NCBI RefSeq assembly: GCF_000696095.1
Contig: NZ_BAYX01000021.1
Coordinates: 1-64,000, forward strand
Source of the DNA: Rhizobium rhizogenes NBRC 13257
GTDB lineage: Bacteria; Pseudomonadota; Alphaproteobacteria; Rhizobiales; Rhizobiaceae
Direction: 5' to 3'
Length of the DNA stretch: 64,000 nt
Position numbers and translations under genes: made by a program
Part shown: piece after piece, positions 15,582 through 23,085 of the stretch
Position numbering within the stretch: the stretch's first letter is position 1
Layout of the letters: every line of letters starts with the position of its first letter
The notes under the pieces: model-generated
Told to the model about the DNA's origin: nothing
Seen by the model: only the letters and a program-made list of their open reading frames with translations
Databases searched by the model: none

Positions 15582-17471
15582 CTACTGTAAAGCCTTTTCC
15601 ATCACGCGCACCAACCGCTCGGCAAAGGCACGCGGGTCGGCCGGCTTGTCGCCATCAAGGACACGCGCCTGGTCGAGCAGCAGGAATGCCGCGTCGTCGC
15701 GCAGGGACGACTGGTCGCCCTTGGCGGCAATGGCCTTGACGAGCGGGTGATCGCCATTGATTTCCAGGATCGGCTTTGCAGCGGATTGCAGCTGCCCGGC
15801 GCCCTGCAGGATTTTTTCGAGCTGGCGGTCGTAGCCCTGTTCGGAGGCGACCAGGCAGACGGCGCTTTCGATCAGGCGGTCCGATGCGCGAACATCGGAA
15901 ACCTGATCCGAGAGCTTATCCTTGGCGAAATCGATGAAAGCCTGAACCTCCGCCGGCGCTGATTCGTCCTTGGTCGCGTCCTGCTCGACCTTGCTGAACT
16001 GGGCGAGATCGGCCGACCCTTGCGTGATCGACTTGAACGCCTTGCCTTCGAACTCCGGCGCGTTCGTCACCCAGAAGCTGTCGACGGAATCCGAGAGCAG
16101 CAGCACCTCGATGCCGCGGGCACGAAACCCTTCGAGCTGCGGCGATGCCTTCAGCTGTTCGAGGCTGTTGCCGGCGAGATAATAGATCGCCTGCTGGCCT
16201 TCCTTGATATCCTTGACGTAGTCGGCAAGAGAACGATAGCCCTCCCCGGATGCCGTCGTGCGGAAGCGCGACAGCGCGACCAGTTGGCTGCGCCGCTCGT
16301 AATCCTCGTAAATGCCTTCCTTGATCAGGCTTCCGAACGATTCCCAGAGTTTGAGGAAAGCATCATTGTCGCTTTCCGCAAGCTTCTCGATGGCGGTAAC
16401 GATCCTGTTGGTGACGCCCTTGCGGATCGCCGAGAGGATGGCGCTTTCCTGGATCATTTCGCGCGAGACGTTCAGCGGCAGATCGGAGGTGTCGACAAGA
16501 CCGCGCACGAAACGGAGATAGCGCGGCAGCAATTCGGCCTCATCGGTGATGAAGACGCGCTTCACATAGAGCTTCATCCGGCCCTTACGATCGGGATCGA
16601 AGAGGTCGAAAGGCTGGGAACCGGGAATGAAGGCAAGCGCGGAATATTCGTGGCGGCCTTCGGCGCGGAAATGCACCGTCAGCGCCGGCTCGTCATACTG
16701 GCCCGAAATTCCGCGATAGAAATCGGTATATTCCTCGGTGGTGATATCGTTTTTCGATTTCGTCCAGAGCGCCGAGCCGTCAGTCAGCTGCGTCGCCTCC
16801 GCACCGGGCTTTTCGGCGATCGTGATCGGTACGGGCACATGACCCGATTGTGCCTTGACGATCCGCTCGACGGTCCAGCGGGACGCGTAGCTCTTGGCAT
16901 CCTCCATCAGATGCAGAGTGATGCGCGTGCCGCGGGCCGGCGCCTCGCTGACATCGATCGGGCTGACGCTGTAGCCGCCCTTGCCGTCGGAGGACCAGAG
17001 CCAGGCATCATCCGTGCCGGCGCGGCGCGAGACGACATCGACGCGATCGGCGACCATGAAGCAGGAATAGAAGCCAACGCCGAACTGACCGATCAGCTGC
17101 GCGCCCTCGCCCTGCTTGTTCGCCTCGATGCGCTCCATGAAGGCGCGCGTACCGGAACGGGCGATCGTTCCGAGTGCTTCGATCATCTCGTCGCGGCTCA
17201 TGCCGATGCCGTTGTCCTCGACAACAAGCCGGCTGCCCTCCTCATCCAGCGTCAGCAGGATACGGCTGTCCGGATCGCTTGCCAGCAGCGAAGGCGTGGC
17301 GATCGCCTCGTATCGAAGCTTCTCACAGGCGTCGGCCGCGTTCGAAATCAGCTCGCGTAGAAATACATCCTTATCGGAATAAACCGAGTGAACCATCATA
17401 TGCAGAAGACGGGCAACATCGGCCTCAAAAACATGGCTTTCGGCGGGATTTTCTGCGGTGGTTGTCGTCAT
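15582..17471 (-). CDS. htpG: Molecular chaperone HtpG (Hsp90)
   Basis: A 629-residue Hsp90. The GHKL ATPase domain shows LRELISNAADACEKLRYEA, VEDNGIGMSRDEMIEALGTIARSGT and GQFGVGFYSCFMVAD; the middle domain has GVVD-like GLVDTSDLPLNVSREMIQES. ATG at 17471 (MTTTTAEN) is preceded by CAGGAG; a longer reading frame to 17540 has no support. It is a stand-alone gene, convergent with the tannase-like gene. Confidence 0.97.
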   Translation of the reverse strand: MTTTTAENPAESHVFEADVARLLHMMVHSVYSDKDVFLRELISNAADACEKLRYEAIATPSLLASDPDSRILLTLDEEGSRLVVEDNGIGMSRDEMIEALGTIARSGTRAFMERIEANKQGEGAQLIGQFGVGFYSCFMVADRVDVVSRRAGTDDAWLWSSDGKGGYSVSPIDVSEAPARGTRITLHLMEDAKSYASRWTVERIVKAQSGHVPVPITIAEKPGAEATQLTDGSALWTKSKNDITTEEYTDFYRGISGQYDEPALTVHFRAEGRHEYSALAFIPGSQPFDLFDPDRKGRMKLYVKRVFITDEAELLPRYLRFVRGLVDTSDLPLNVSREMIQESAILSAIRKGVTNRIVTAIEKLAESDNDAFLKLWESFGSLIKEGIYEDYERRSQLVALSRFRTTASGEGYRSLADYVKDIKEGQQAIYYLAGNSLEQLKASPQLEGFRARGIEVLLLSDSVDSFWVTNAPEFEGKAFKSITQGSADLAQFSKVEQDATKDESAPAEVQAFIDFAKDKLSDQVSDVRASDRLIESAVCLVASEQGYDRQLEKILQGAGQLQSAAKPILEINGDHPLVKAIAAKGDQSSLRDDAAFLLLDQARVLDGDKPADPRAFAERLVRVMEKALQ

Positions 17472-17738
17472 GTGCGTCTCGTCTCCTGGGAATATTAAAA
17501 GTCGCGCCGAAGAGGTGGCGGAAGAAGGGAGAAATTTCAAGTTGATGTCGCTTAATTACGCATAAGACGATGTGCTTTTATTGCCTCGGGAAATCTCTGC
17601 ACGGCTTTGGCGTCGAGGACCGCAACCTAGGCTTCGCCACAGAACGACGGGATTGAATATTTTTTAGGCACGCATGGCATCGCCTAATATTTTGGCGCAT
17701 GGCTTGCCCGCTTTGTTGCGTTGCGCCATAAAGGCGGC

Positions 17739-18326
17739 ATGAGCCGCCTGGATCTGACCATTCTTGTGATCGACGAAAATACCATCCGCGCTTCGATCAT
17801 CGAAGAGGGGCTGCGGGAGGCCGGTCATGCGCGCGTGACGGTCATCCACGAGGTCCATGGCGTGGCCCGCACGATCGAAACACTCAAGCCCGATGTGATT
17901 ATCATCGATATCGAGAACCCGAACCGCGACATGATGGAGCATCTGTTCCAGCTGACGCGGACGGTCGGACGCCCGATTGCCATGTTCGTCGATCGCTCCG
18001 ACACGGCTTCGATCGAGGCGGCTGTCGATGCTGGCGTTTCAGCCTATATCGTCGACGGGCTGAAGAAGGAGCGGGTGAAGCCGATCCTCGACATGGCCGT
18101 CAGTCGCTTCAATGCCTTCAGCCGGCTACAACGCGAGCTTGCCGACGCAAAATCGGCGCTGGAAGAGCGCAAGATCGTCGAGCGTGCCAAGGGCATTCTC
18201 ATGAAGATGCGCGGCCTGTCGGAAGAGGAAGCCTTCACGCTCCTCCGGCAGACGGCGATGAACGAGAAGAAGAAGATTTCAGATATCGCGCAAAGCGTCG
18301 TCACGGCCGCAGGCCTGTTGATGTGA
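17739..18326 (+). CDS. nasT: Nitrate-responsive antitermination regulator NasT (ANTAR)
   Basis: A 195-residue response-regulator-like receiver (TILVIDENTIRASIIEEGL, then VIIIDIENPNRD) joined to a C-terminal ANTAR RNA-binding domain (residues about 145-195): ERKIVERAKGILMKMRGLSEEEAF, LLRQTAMNEKKKISDIA. In the absence of nitrate NasS holds NasT; with nitrate it is freed to bind the leader RNA and prevent termination (established for NasST systems). ATG 17739 follows AAAGGCGG; a TTG at 17721 is possible. Target hairpins are found upstream of nrtA in this window. Confidence 0.94.
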   Translation: MSRLDLTILVIDENTIRASIIEEGLREAGHARVTVIHEVHGVARTIETLKPDVIIIDIENPNRDMMEHLFQLTRTVGRPIAMFVDRSDTASIEAAVDAGVSAYIVDGLKKERVKPILDMAVSRFNAFSRLQRELADAKSALEERKIVERAKGILMKMRGLSEEEAFTLLRQTAMNEKKKISDIAQSVVTAAGLLM

Positions 18327-18366
18327 TGCCGATACGCGATAGCGGAAGTTTCCGGAGGAAACCGGA

Positions 18367-19647
18367 GTGGATATGATGAACAGCAGCAGTTCCGGCAGCA
18401 ATCTCGCATCGCCGTTCCGCCTGACAGGCGAAGGGCCGAAGGTTCTACGCGCGGGATTCATCCCGCTCGTCGATGCCTCCGTCCTGATCGCGGCGGCGGA
18501 ATTCGGCTTTGCACGGAAGGAAGGCATCACGCTCGACCTCGTCAAGGATGTCTCCTGGGCCAATGTCCGCGACCGCCTCGCCTTCCGTCAGTTCGACATC
18601 GCCCATATGCTGTCGCCGATGCCGGTCGCATCCATGCTGGGGCTCGGCTCCAACCCCTCCCCGACCATCACGCCCTTCTCGCTCGGCAGCGGCGGCAATG
18701 CCATCACGCTGTCGACGCGGCTGTTCGACCGCATGCGTGAGGAAACGGGCTTATCGGACCTGGCGAGTGCCTTGGAAAATGCCCGGGCGTTGGCGACTGT
18801 GACAAAGCAGATGAAGGCGCGTGGCGAGCAACCGCCGACGCTTGGCATGACCTACCCCTTCTCCTCGCACAATTACGAATTCCGCTACTGGCTTGCCGCC
18901 GGCGGCATCGATCCCGATCAGGATGTGAAGCTCGTCGTCGTGCCACCGCCGCTGACATCCGACGCGCTGGCGGCTGGTGCCATCGACGGTTTCTGCGTCG
19001 GCGCGCCGTGGAACATGGTCGCCTCGGAGCGAGGCGTCGGCCGCATCGTCGCCGCCAAGCAGGATATCTGGCCATCCGCCCCGGAGAAGGTCATCGGCAT
19101 GCGGCCAGACTGGGCGGAAAGTCACCCCGAAACCGTCTCTCGCTTGCTCGTGGCACTCGATGCGGCGGCACGCTGGTGCGATCGGCCGGAAAGCCACGAT
19201 GCACTCGCAGAAGCGCTCGCCGATCAGCGCTATATCGCGGCTCCCGTCGGCATTATCCGCAACGTGCTTGCCGGCGAGTTCGGCCTCGATGCCAAGGGCA
19301 ATCGCCGGGTGATCGACAGATACTTCAGCTTCCATGCCGGCTTCGCCAATTATCCACGCCCCAGCCAGGCGCTGTGGATCCTCAGCCAGATGGTGCGCTG
19401 GGGCCAGAGTGCCCTCTCCGAACACAATATACGCATGGCCGCCTCCGCCTATCGGCCCGACCTCTACCGGCTGGCGCTCGGCAATGACGCCGCCCCCGCC
19501 GATGCGGATATCCGCGTGGAAGGCGACAGCGAAGGCGATCGCTTCATGGACGGGTTCGTCTTCGATCCCTCGGACATGGCCTCCTATGTGGCGGGATTTG
19601 CAGTCAAGGCAAAGACGCGGATAGCATCTTCAGGCGAAGAGATCTGA
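18367..19647 (+). CDS. nasS: Nitrate sensor NasS (NrtA-like, cytoplasmic)
   Basis: A 426-residue protein related to NrtA but with no export signal, as expected for the cytosolic nitrate/nitrite sensor that sequesters NasT. VLRAGFIPLVDASVLIAAAEFGFARKEG, ISWANVRDRL-like VSWANVRDRLAFRQFDIAHMLSPMP and GMTYPFSSHNYEFRYWLAAGGIDPD parallel the NrtA encoded downstream. GTG at 18367 is eight bases after GGAGG; ATG at 18373 is an alternative. It lies 40 bases after nasT and is clearly co-transcribed. Confidence 0.93.
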   Translation: MDMMNSSSSGSNLASPFRLTGEGPKVLRAGFIPLVDASVLIAAAEFGFARKEGITLDLVKDVSWANVRDRLAFRQFDIAHMLSPMPVASMLGLGSNPSPTITPFSLGSGGNAITLSTRLFDRMREETGLSDLASALENARALATVTKQMKARGEQPPTLGMTYPFSSHNYEFRYWLAAGGIDPDQDVKLVVVPPPLTSDALAAGAIDGFCVGAPWNMVASERGVGRIVAAKQDIWPSAPEKVIGMRPDWAESHPETVSRLLVALDAAARWCDRPESHDALAEALADQRYIAAPVGIIRNVLAGEFGLDAKGNRRVIDRYFSFHAGFANYPRPSQALWILSQMVRWGQSALSEHNIRMAASAYRPDLYRLALGNDAAPADADIRVEGDSEGDRFMDGFVFDPSDMASYVAGFAVKAKTRIASSGEEI

Positions 19648-19666
19648 CAACGTCTGAACGTTGCGT

Positions 19667-19683
19667 TGCACAAAATCGGCGCA
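19667..19683. promoter_or_regulatory. Candidate NtrC-binding site
   Basis: TGCAC-N7-GCGCA, one mismatch from the NtrC consensus TGCAC-N7-GTGCA. It lies about 150 bases before the sigma-54 promoter, the usual distance for an upstream activating sequence. Confidence 0.55.
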
Positions 19684-19814
19684 GCTCGTCGTGCCCCCTC
19701 AACTGCAGACGCTCAAAATATTTGCAGAACTCAACCTCGATCTAAAAACAAGCAAACGCGGCCGAGTGGGAAATATCCAAATAATTTCATAAAGATAGGG
19801 AACAACCACCAAAC

Positions 19815-19829
19815 TGGCACGCCGCTTGC
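19815..19829 (+). promoter_or_regulatory. Sigma-54 (-24/-12) promoter of nrtA operon
   Basis: TGGCAC-N5-TTGC, an exact match to the core consensus, with GG at 19816-19817 and GC at 19828-19829 spaced correctly. Transcription would start near 19840, exactly at the base of the first leader hairpin. Confidence 0.85.
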
Positions 19830-19839
19830 CTAGTAAACA

Positions 19840-19908
19840 TTGCTTCGGTCAACGGCGATCGAGGTAAGCCGAGCGCGAGAAATGCGCTCGCAGTGACATT
19901 GACGTCGC
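19840..19908 (+). ncRNA. ANTAR-type two-hairpin antitermination leader (NasT target)
   Basis: Hairpin P1 (19840-19867) has an 11-bp stem ending in CGGTC / GATCG and the hexaloop AACGGC. Hairpin P2 (19893-19908) is GTGAC / GTCGC with hexaloop ATTGAC. Both loops carry A at position 1 and G at position 4, the invariant bases of ANTAR targets. Between them sits a perfect 7-bp stem (CGAGCGC / GCGCTCG, 19870-19890), which is longer than the usual linker. NasT binding would stabilise P2 and thereby block the overlapping terminator. Structures were drawn by hand. Confidence 0.75.
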
Positions 19909-19971
19909 AAGGTTTTTGCCCCGAGGGACTCTCCCAAGTCCCGGGCTGCATTAACCGAGCGGCGTTTTTTT
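19903..19971 (+). terminator. Leader terminator of the nitrate operon
   Basis: A long interrupted stem: outer arms CGTCGC (19903-19908) and GCGGCG (19959-19964), inner GGTT/AACC pairs, and an apical GGGACT-CTCCCA-AGTCCC hairpin (19925-19942), followed by seven T (19965-19971). The outer 5' arm is the 3' arm of ANTAR hairpin P2, so the two structures exclude each other. It ends 42 bases before the nrtA start. Confidence 0.78.
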
Positions 19972-20012
19972 ATTCCCAAAAATCCGTCAGACACCAGCAG
20001 AGGGGCCCGCAT

Positions 20013-21311
20013 ATGAAGAAGATCCTGTCCGGCAGCGTTACGCGCCGTAGCCTATTGAAGACCTCCGGCACCGCAGCCCTTATCTGTGCGGTCAAGACTG
20101 CCTTTCCCTCCGGCGCCTTTGCGGCCACGAGCGGACCGGAAGTCTCCGGCGCCAAGCTCGGCTTCATCGCGCTCACCGATTCAGCGCCGCTGGTCATCGC
20201 CAAGGAGAAAGGCCTGTTTGCAAAACATGGCCTGCCGGATGTCGACGTTGAAAAGCAGGCATCCTGGGGCGCGACACGCGACAATCTCGTGCTCGGCGGC
20301 GCTGCCAACGGCATCGATGGCGCGCATATCCTCTCGCCGCTTCCCTATCTCATGCACACGGGCAAGGTCACGCAGAACAACCAGCCCGTACCGATGGCCC
20401 TCTTGGCGCGCCTCAACTACGACAGCCAGGCCATCTCCGTCGCCAAGGAATATGCCGATACCGGCGTTCAACTGGATGCCTCCAAGCTGAAGGCAGCCTT
20501 CGATGCCAAGCGCGCGGCCGGCAAGGAAATCAAGGCCGCCATGACCTTCCCCGGCGGCACGCATGACCTCTGGATCCGCTATTGGCTCGCCGCGGGCGGC
20601 ATCGATCCCGACAAGGACGTCTCGACCATCGTCGTGCCGCCGCCGCAAATGGTGGCGAACATGAAGGTCGGCAACATGGATGTCTTCTGTGTCGGCGAAC
20701 CCTGGAACGAGCAGCTCGTCAACCAGGGCATCGGCTTCACCGCCTGTACCACCGGCGAGATCTGGAAAGGCCATCCGGAAAAGGCGCTCGGCATGCGCGC
20801 CGAATGGATCGAGAAGAATCCCAATGCCGCCAAGGCACTGCTGATGGCCGTCATGGAAGCCCAGCAATGGTGCGACAGCATGGACAACAAGGACGAGATG
20901 GCAACCATCCTCGGCAAGCGGCAGTGGTTCAACGTGCCGCCCAAGGATATTCTTGGGCGTCTCAAGGGCGACATCAACTACGGCAATGGGCGCGTCGCCA
21001 ACGGAACCGATCTTTACATGAAATTCTGGAAGGGCGGCGTTTCCTATCCCTTCCAGAGCCATGACGCCTGGTTCATCACCGAGAACATGCGCTGGGGTAA
21101 GTTCGCGCCAAATACCGACGTCAAGAAACTGGTCGGCGAAGTGAACCGCCAGGATATCTGGCGCGACGCCGCCAAGGATCTTGGCGTTGCTGCTGCCGAT
21201 ATTCCGGCCTCGACCTCACGCGGCAAGGAAACCTTCTTCGACGGCAAGGTCTTCGACCCGGAGAACCCTTCCGCCTATCTCGAAAGCCTCTCCATCAAGG
21301 TGGCGTCGTGA
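20013..21311 (+). CDS. nrtA: Nitrate ABC transporter substrate-binding protein NrtA
   Basis: A 432-residue periplasmic nitrate-binding protein. A Tat-type signal is present: TRRSLLKTSGTAALICAV with cleavage near AFAATS. The mature part has LGFIALTDSAPLVIAKEKGLFAKHGL, VDVEKQASWGATRDNLVLGG and MTFPGGTHDLWIRYWLAAGGIDPD, all NrtA/NasF hallmarks. ATG 20013 follows AGAGGGG; the reading frame extends upstream into the leader but without a start context. First gene of nrtABC-nirBD-nasA. Confidence 0.95.
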   Translation: MKKILSGSVTRRSLLKTSGTAALICAVKTAFPSGAFAATSGPEVSGAKLGFIALTDSAPLVIAKEKGLFAKHGLPDVDVEKQASWGATRDNLVLGGAANGIDGAHILSPLPYLMHTGKVTQNNQPVPMALLARLNYDSQAISVAKEYADTGVQLDASKLKAAFDAKRAAGKEIKAAMTFPGGTHDLWIRYWLAAGGIDPDKDVSTIVVPPPQMVANMKVGNMDVFCVGEPWNEQLVNQGIGFTACTTGEIWKGHPEKALGMRAEWIEKNPNAAKALLMAVMEAQQWCDSMDNKDEMATILGKRQWFNVPPKDILGRLKGDINYGNGRVANGTDLYMKFWKGGVSYPFQSHDAWFITENMRWGKFAPNTDVKKLVGEVNRQDIWRDAAKDLGVAAADIPASTSRGKETFFDGKVFDPENPSAYLESLSIKVAS

Positions 21312-21376
21312 TGATCGGTGTCACGCCTCAAGAGCTCCGCACTCTCCGCGTCGCGCAAGATTCAAGGACCTGATTC

Positions 21377-22270
21377 ATGTCTGCAACAGCCCGCAAACAG
21401 GAAGTCATCGCGACGGCCGCACCTCAAGACGAAAGCCGCGTCGTGAAACTCTCCGCTCGTCCCGTTCGCCGCATTGATGTCAAGCTCATCGCTCTGGCAA
21501 TCCTGCGTGCCGTCGTGCCGCCGCTGGTGGTGCTCATCATCCTGCTCGGCGTCTGGCAGCTCCTCTGTGAGCAGCCCGGCGCCAGTCTGCCGCCGCCGTC
21601 CCAGGTCTGGCAGGAGAGCTACGATCTCATCGCCTATCCCTTCTTCTATAACGGTCCCCAGGATATCGGCCTGGCCTGGCGCGTGCTCATTTCCCTGCAG
21701 CGCGTCGCCTATGGCTTCGGTCTTGCCGCCATTGCCGGCGTCTTGATCGGCGCGTTGATCGGACAGTCGATCTGGGCGATGCGTGGCCTCGATCCGATTT
21801 TCCAGATCCTGCGCACCGTGCCGCCGCTCGCCTGGTTGCCACTGTCGCTCGCCGCCTTCCAGAACTCGAGCCCATCGGCGATCTTCGTGATCTTCATCAC
21901 CTCGATCTGGCCGGTGATCATCAACACCGCCGTCGGTGTACGCAACATCCCGCAGGATTACCGCAATGTCGCCAGGGTGCTACGGCTGAACCAGATCGAG
22001 TTCTTCTTCCGCATCATGGTGCCCGCTGCCGCCCCCTATATCTTTACGGGCCTGCGCATCGGCATCGGCCTGTCCTGGCTTGCCATCGTCGCGGCCGAAA
22101 TGCTGACGGGCGGCGTCGGCATCGGCTTCTTCATCTGGGATGCATGGAACTCTTCGCGCCTGCCCGACATCATCGTCGCCCTCACCTATATCGGCATCAC
22201 CGGTTTCATCCTCGACAAGCTGGTCGCCGCGATCGGCGCCTTTGTCACCCGCGGCGCCACGGCCAATTAA
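21377..22270 (+). CDS. nrtB: Nitrate ABC transporter permease NrtB
   Basis: A 297-residue membrane protein with a soluble N-terminal tail of about 40 residues, then five to six transmembrane segments. The EAA loop reads AVGVRNIPQDYRNVARVLRLNQIEFFFRIMVPAAAPYI, typical of NrtB/SsuC/TauC permeases. It follows nrtA after 65 bases and pairs with the ATPase encoded seven bases downstream. Confidence 0.94.
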   Translation: MSATARKQEVIATAAPQDESRVVKLSARPVRRIDVKLIALAILRAVVPPLVVLIILLGVWQLLCEQPGASLPPPSQVWQESYDLIAYPFFYNGPQDIGLAWRVLISLQRVAYGFGLAAIAGVLIGALIGQSIWAMRGLDPIFQILRTVPPLAWLPLSLAAFQNSSPSAIFVIFITSIWPVIINTAVGVRNIPQDYRNVARVLRLNQIEFFFRIMVPAAAPYIFTGLRIGIGLSWLAIVAAEMLTGGVGIGFFIWDAWNSSRLPDIIVALTYIGITGFILDKLVAAIGAFVTRGATAN

Positions 22271-22277
22271 GGAAAGC

Positions 22278-23081
22278 ATGATGACCAGCTCCTATCTCAA
22301 GCTTGATCACATCGACAAATATTTCGACCGCGGCGGTCAGCGGGCCGAGGTATTGAAGGGTGTCAACCTCGTCATCGAAAAAGGCGAGTTCGTCTCGATC
22401 ATCGGCCATTCCGGTTGCGGCAAGTCGACCCTGCTTAACCTGATCGCCGGCCTGACGCCGGTCTCGGCCGGTGCGGTGCTCCTGGAAAACCGGGAGGTCA
22501 ATGCACCAGGCCCCGAGCGTGCCGTCGTCTTCCAGAACCATAGCCTGCTGCCCTGGCTGACCGTCTATGAAAACGTCAACCTTGCCGTTTCGAAACTGTT
22601 CCGCGGCACGAAAACCAAGGCCGAGCGCCATGATTGGGTGATGCGCAATCTCGACCTGGTGCAGATGGCGCATGCCAAGGACAAGCGCCCTTCGGAAATC
22701 TCCGGCGGCATGAAACAGCGCGTGGGCATCGCCCGGGCACTCGCCATGGAACCGAAGATCCTGTTGCTGGACGAGCCCTTCGGCGCGCTCGACGCGCTGA
22801 CGCGCGCGCATCTGCAGGATGCGGTGATGGATATCCATGCCCGCCTCGGCAGCACCATGGTGATGATCACTCATGATGTCGACGAGGCCGTGCTGCTCTC
22901 CGACCGTATCGTGATGATGACCAACGGTCCGGCCGCCTATATCGGCGATGTGCTCGACGTGCCGATCGCCCGGCCGCGTAACCGCCTCGAGCTTGCCGCC
23001 GATCGAACCTACCTCAAATGCCGCGAAGCCGTGTTGAAGTTCCTTTATGAACGCCACCGCTTCGTCGAAGCCGCGGAGTAA
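22278..23081 (+). CDS. nrtC: Nitrate ABC transporter ATP-binding protein
   Basis: A 267-residue ATPase: Walker A GHSGCGKST, signature ISGGMKQRVGIARALA, Walker B ILLLDEPFGALD and H-loop MITHDVDEA. It is the short (NrtD/NasD-like) form lacking the extra nitrate-binding domain of cyanobacterial NrtC. ATG at 22278 or 22281, with AAGGAA just before. Four bases separate its stop from nirB. Confidence 0.92.
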   Translation: MMTSSYLKLDHIDKYFDRGGQRAEVLKGVNLVIEKGEFVSIIGHSGCGKSTLLNLIAGLTPVSAGAVLLENREVNAPGPERAVVFQNHSLLPWLTVYENVNLAVSKLFRGTKTKAERHDWVMRNLDLVQMAHAKDKRPSEISGGMKQRVGIARALAMEPKILLLDEPFGALDALTRAHLQDAVMDIHARLGSTMVMITHDVDEAVLLSDRIVMMTNGPAAYIGDVLDVPIARPRNRLELAADRTYLKCREAVLKFLYERHRFVEAAE

Positions 23082-23085
23082 GCCC

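Larger units (their letters stand above)
19648..20012 (+). other. Regulatory region and leader of the nitrate assimilation operon
   Basis: 365 bases without a gene. In order it holds an NtrC-like site, a sigma-54 promoter, a leader RNA with two ANTAR-type hairpins and a middle stem, a terminator, and the nrtA ribosome binding site. Individual elements are listed separately. Confidence 0.8.

Noticed and set aside
16020..17360. 446-codon plus-strand ORF
   Set aside because: Complement of htpG with low-complexity Arg/Asp-rich translation typical of GC-rich antisense frames.
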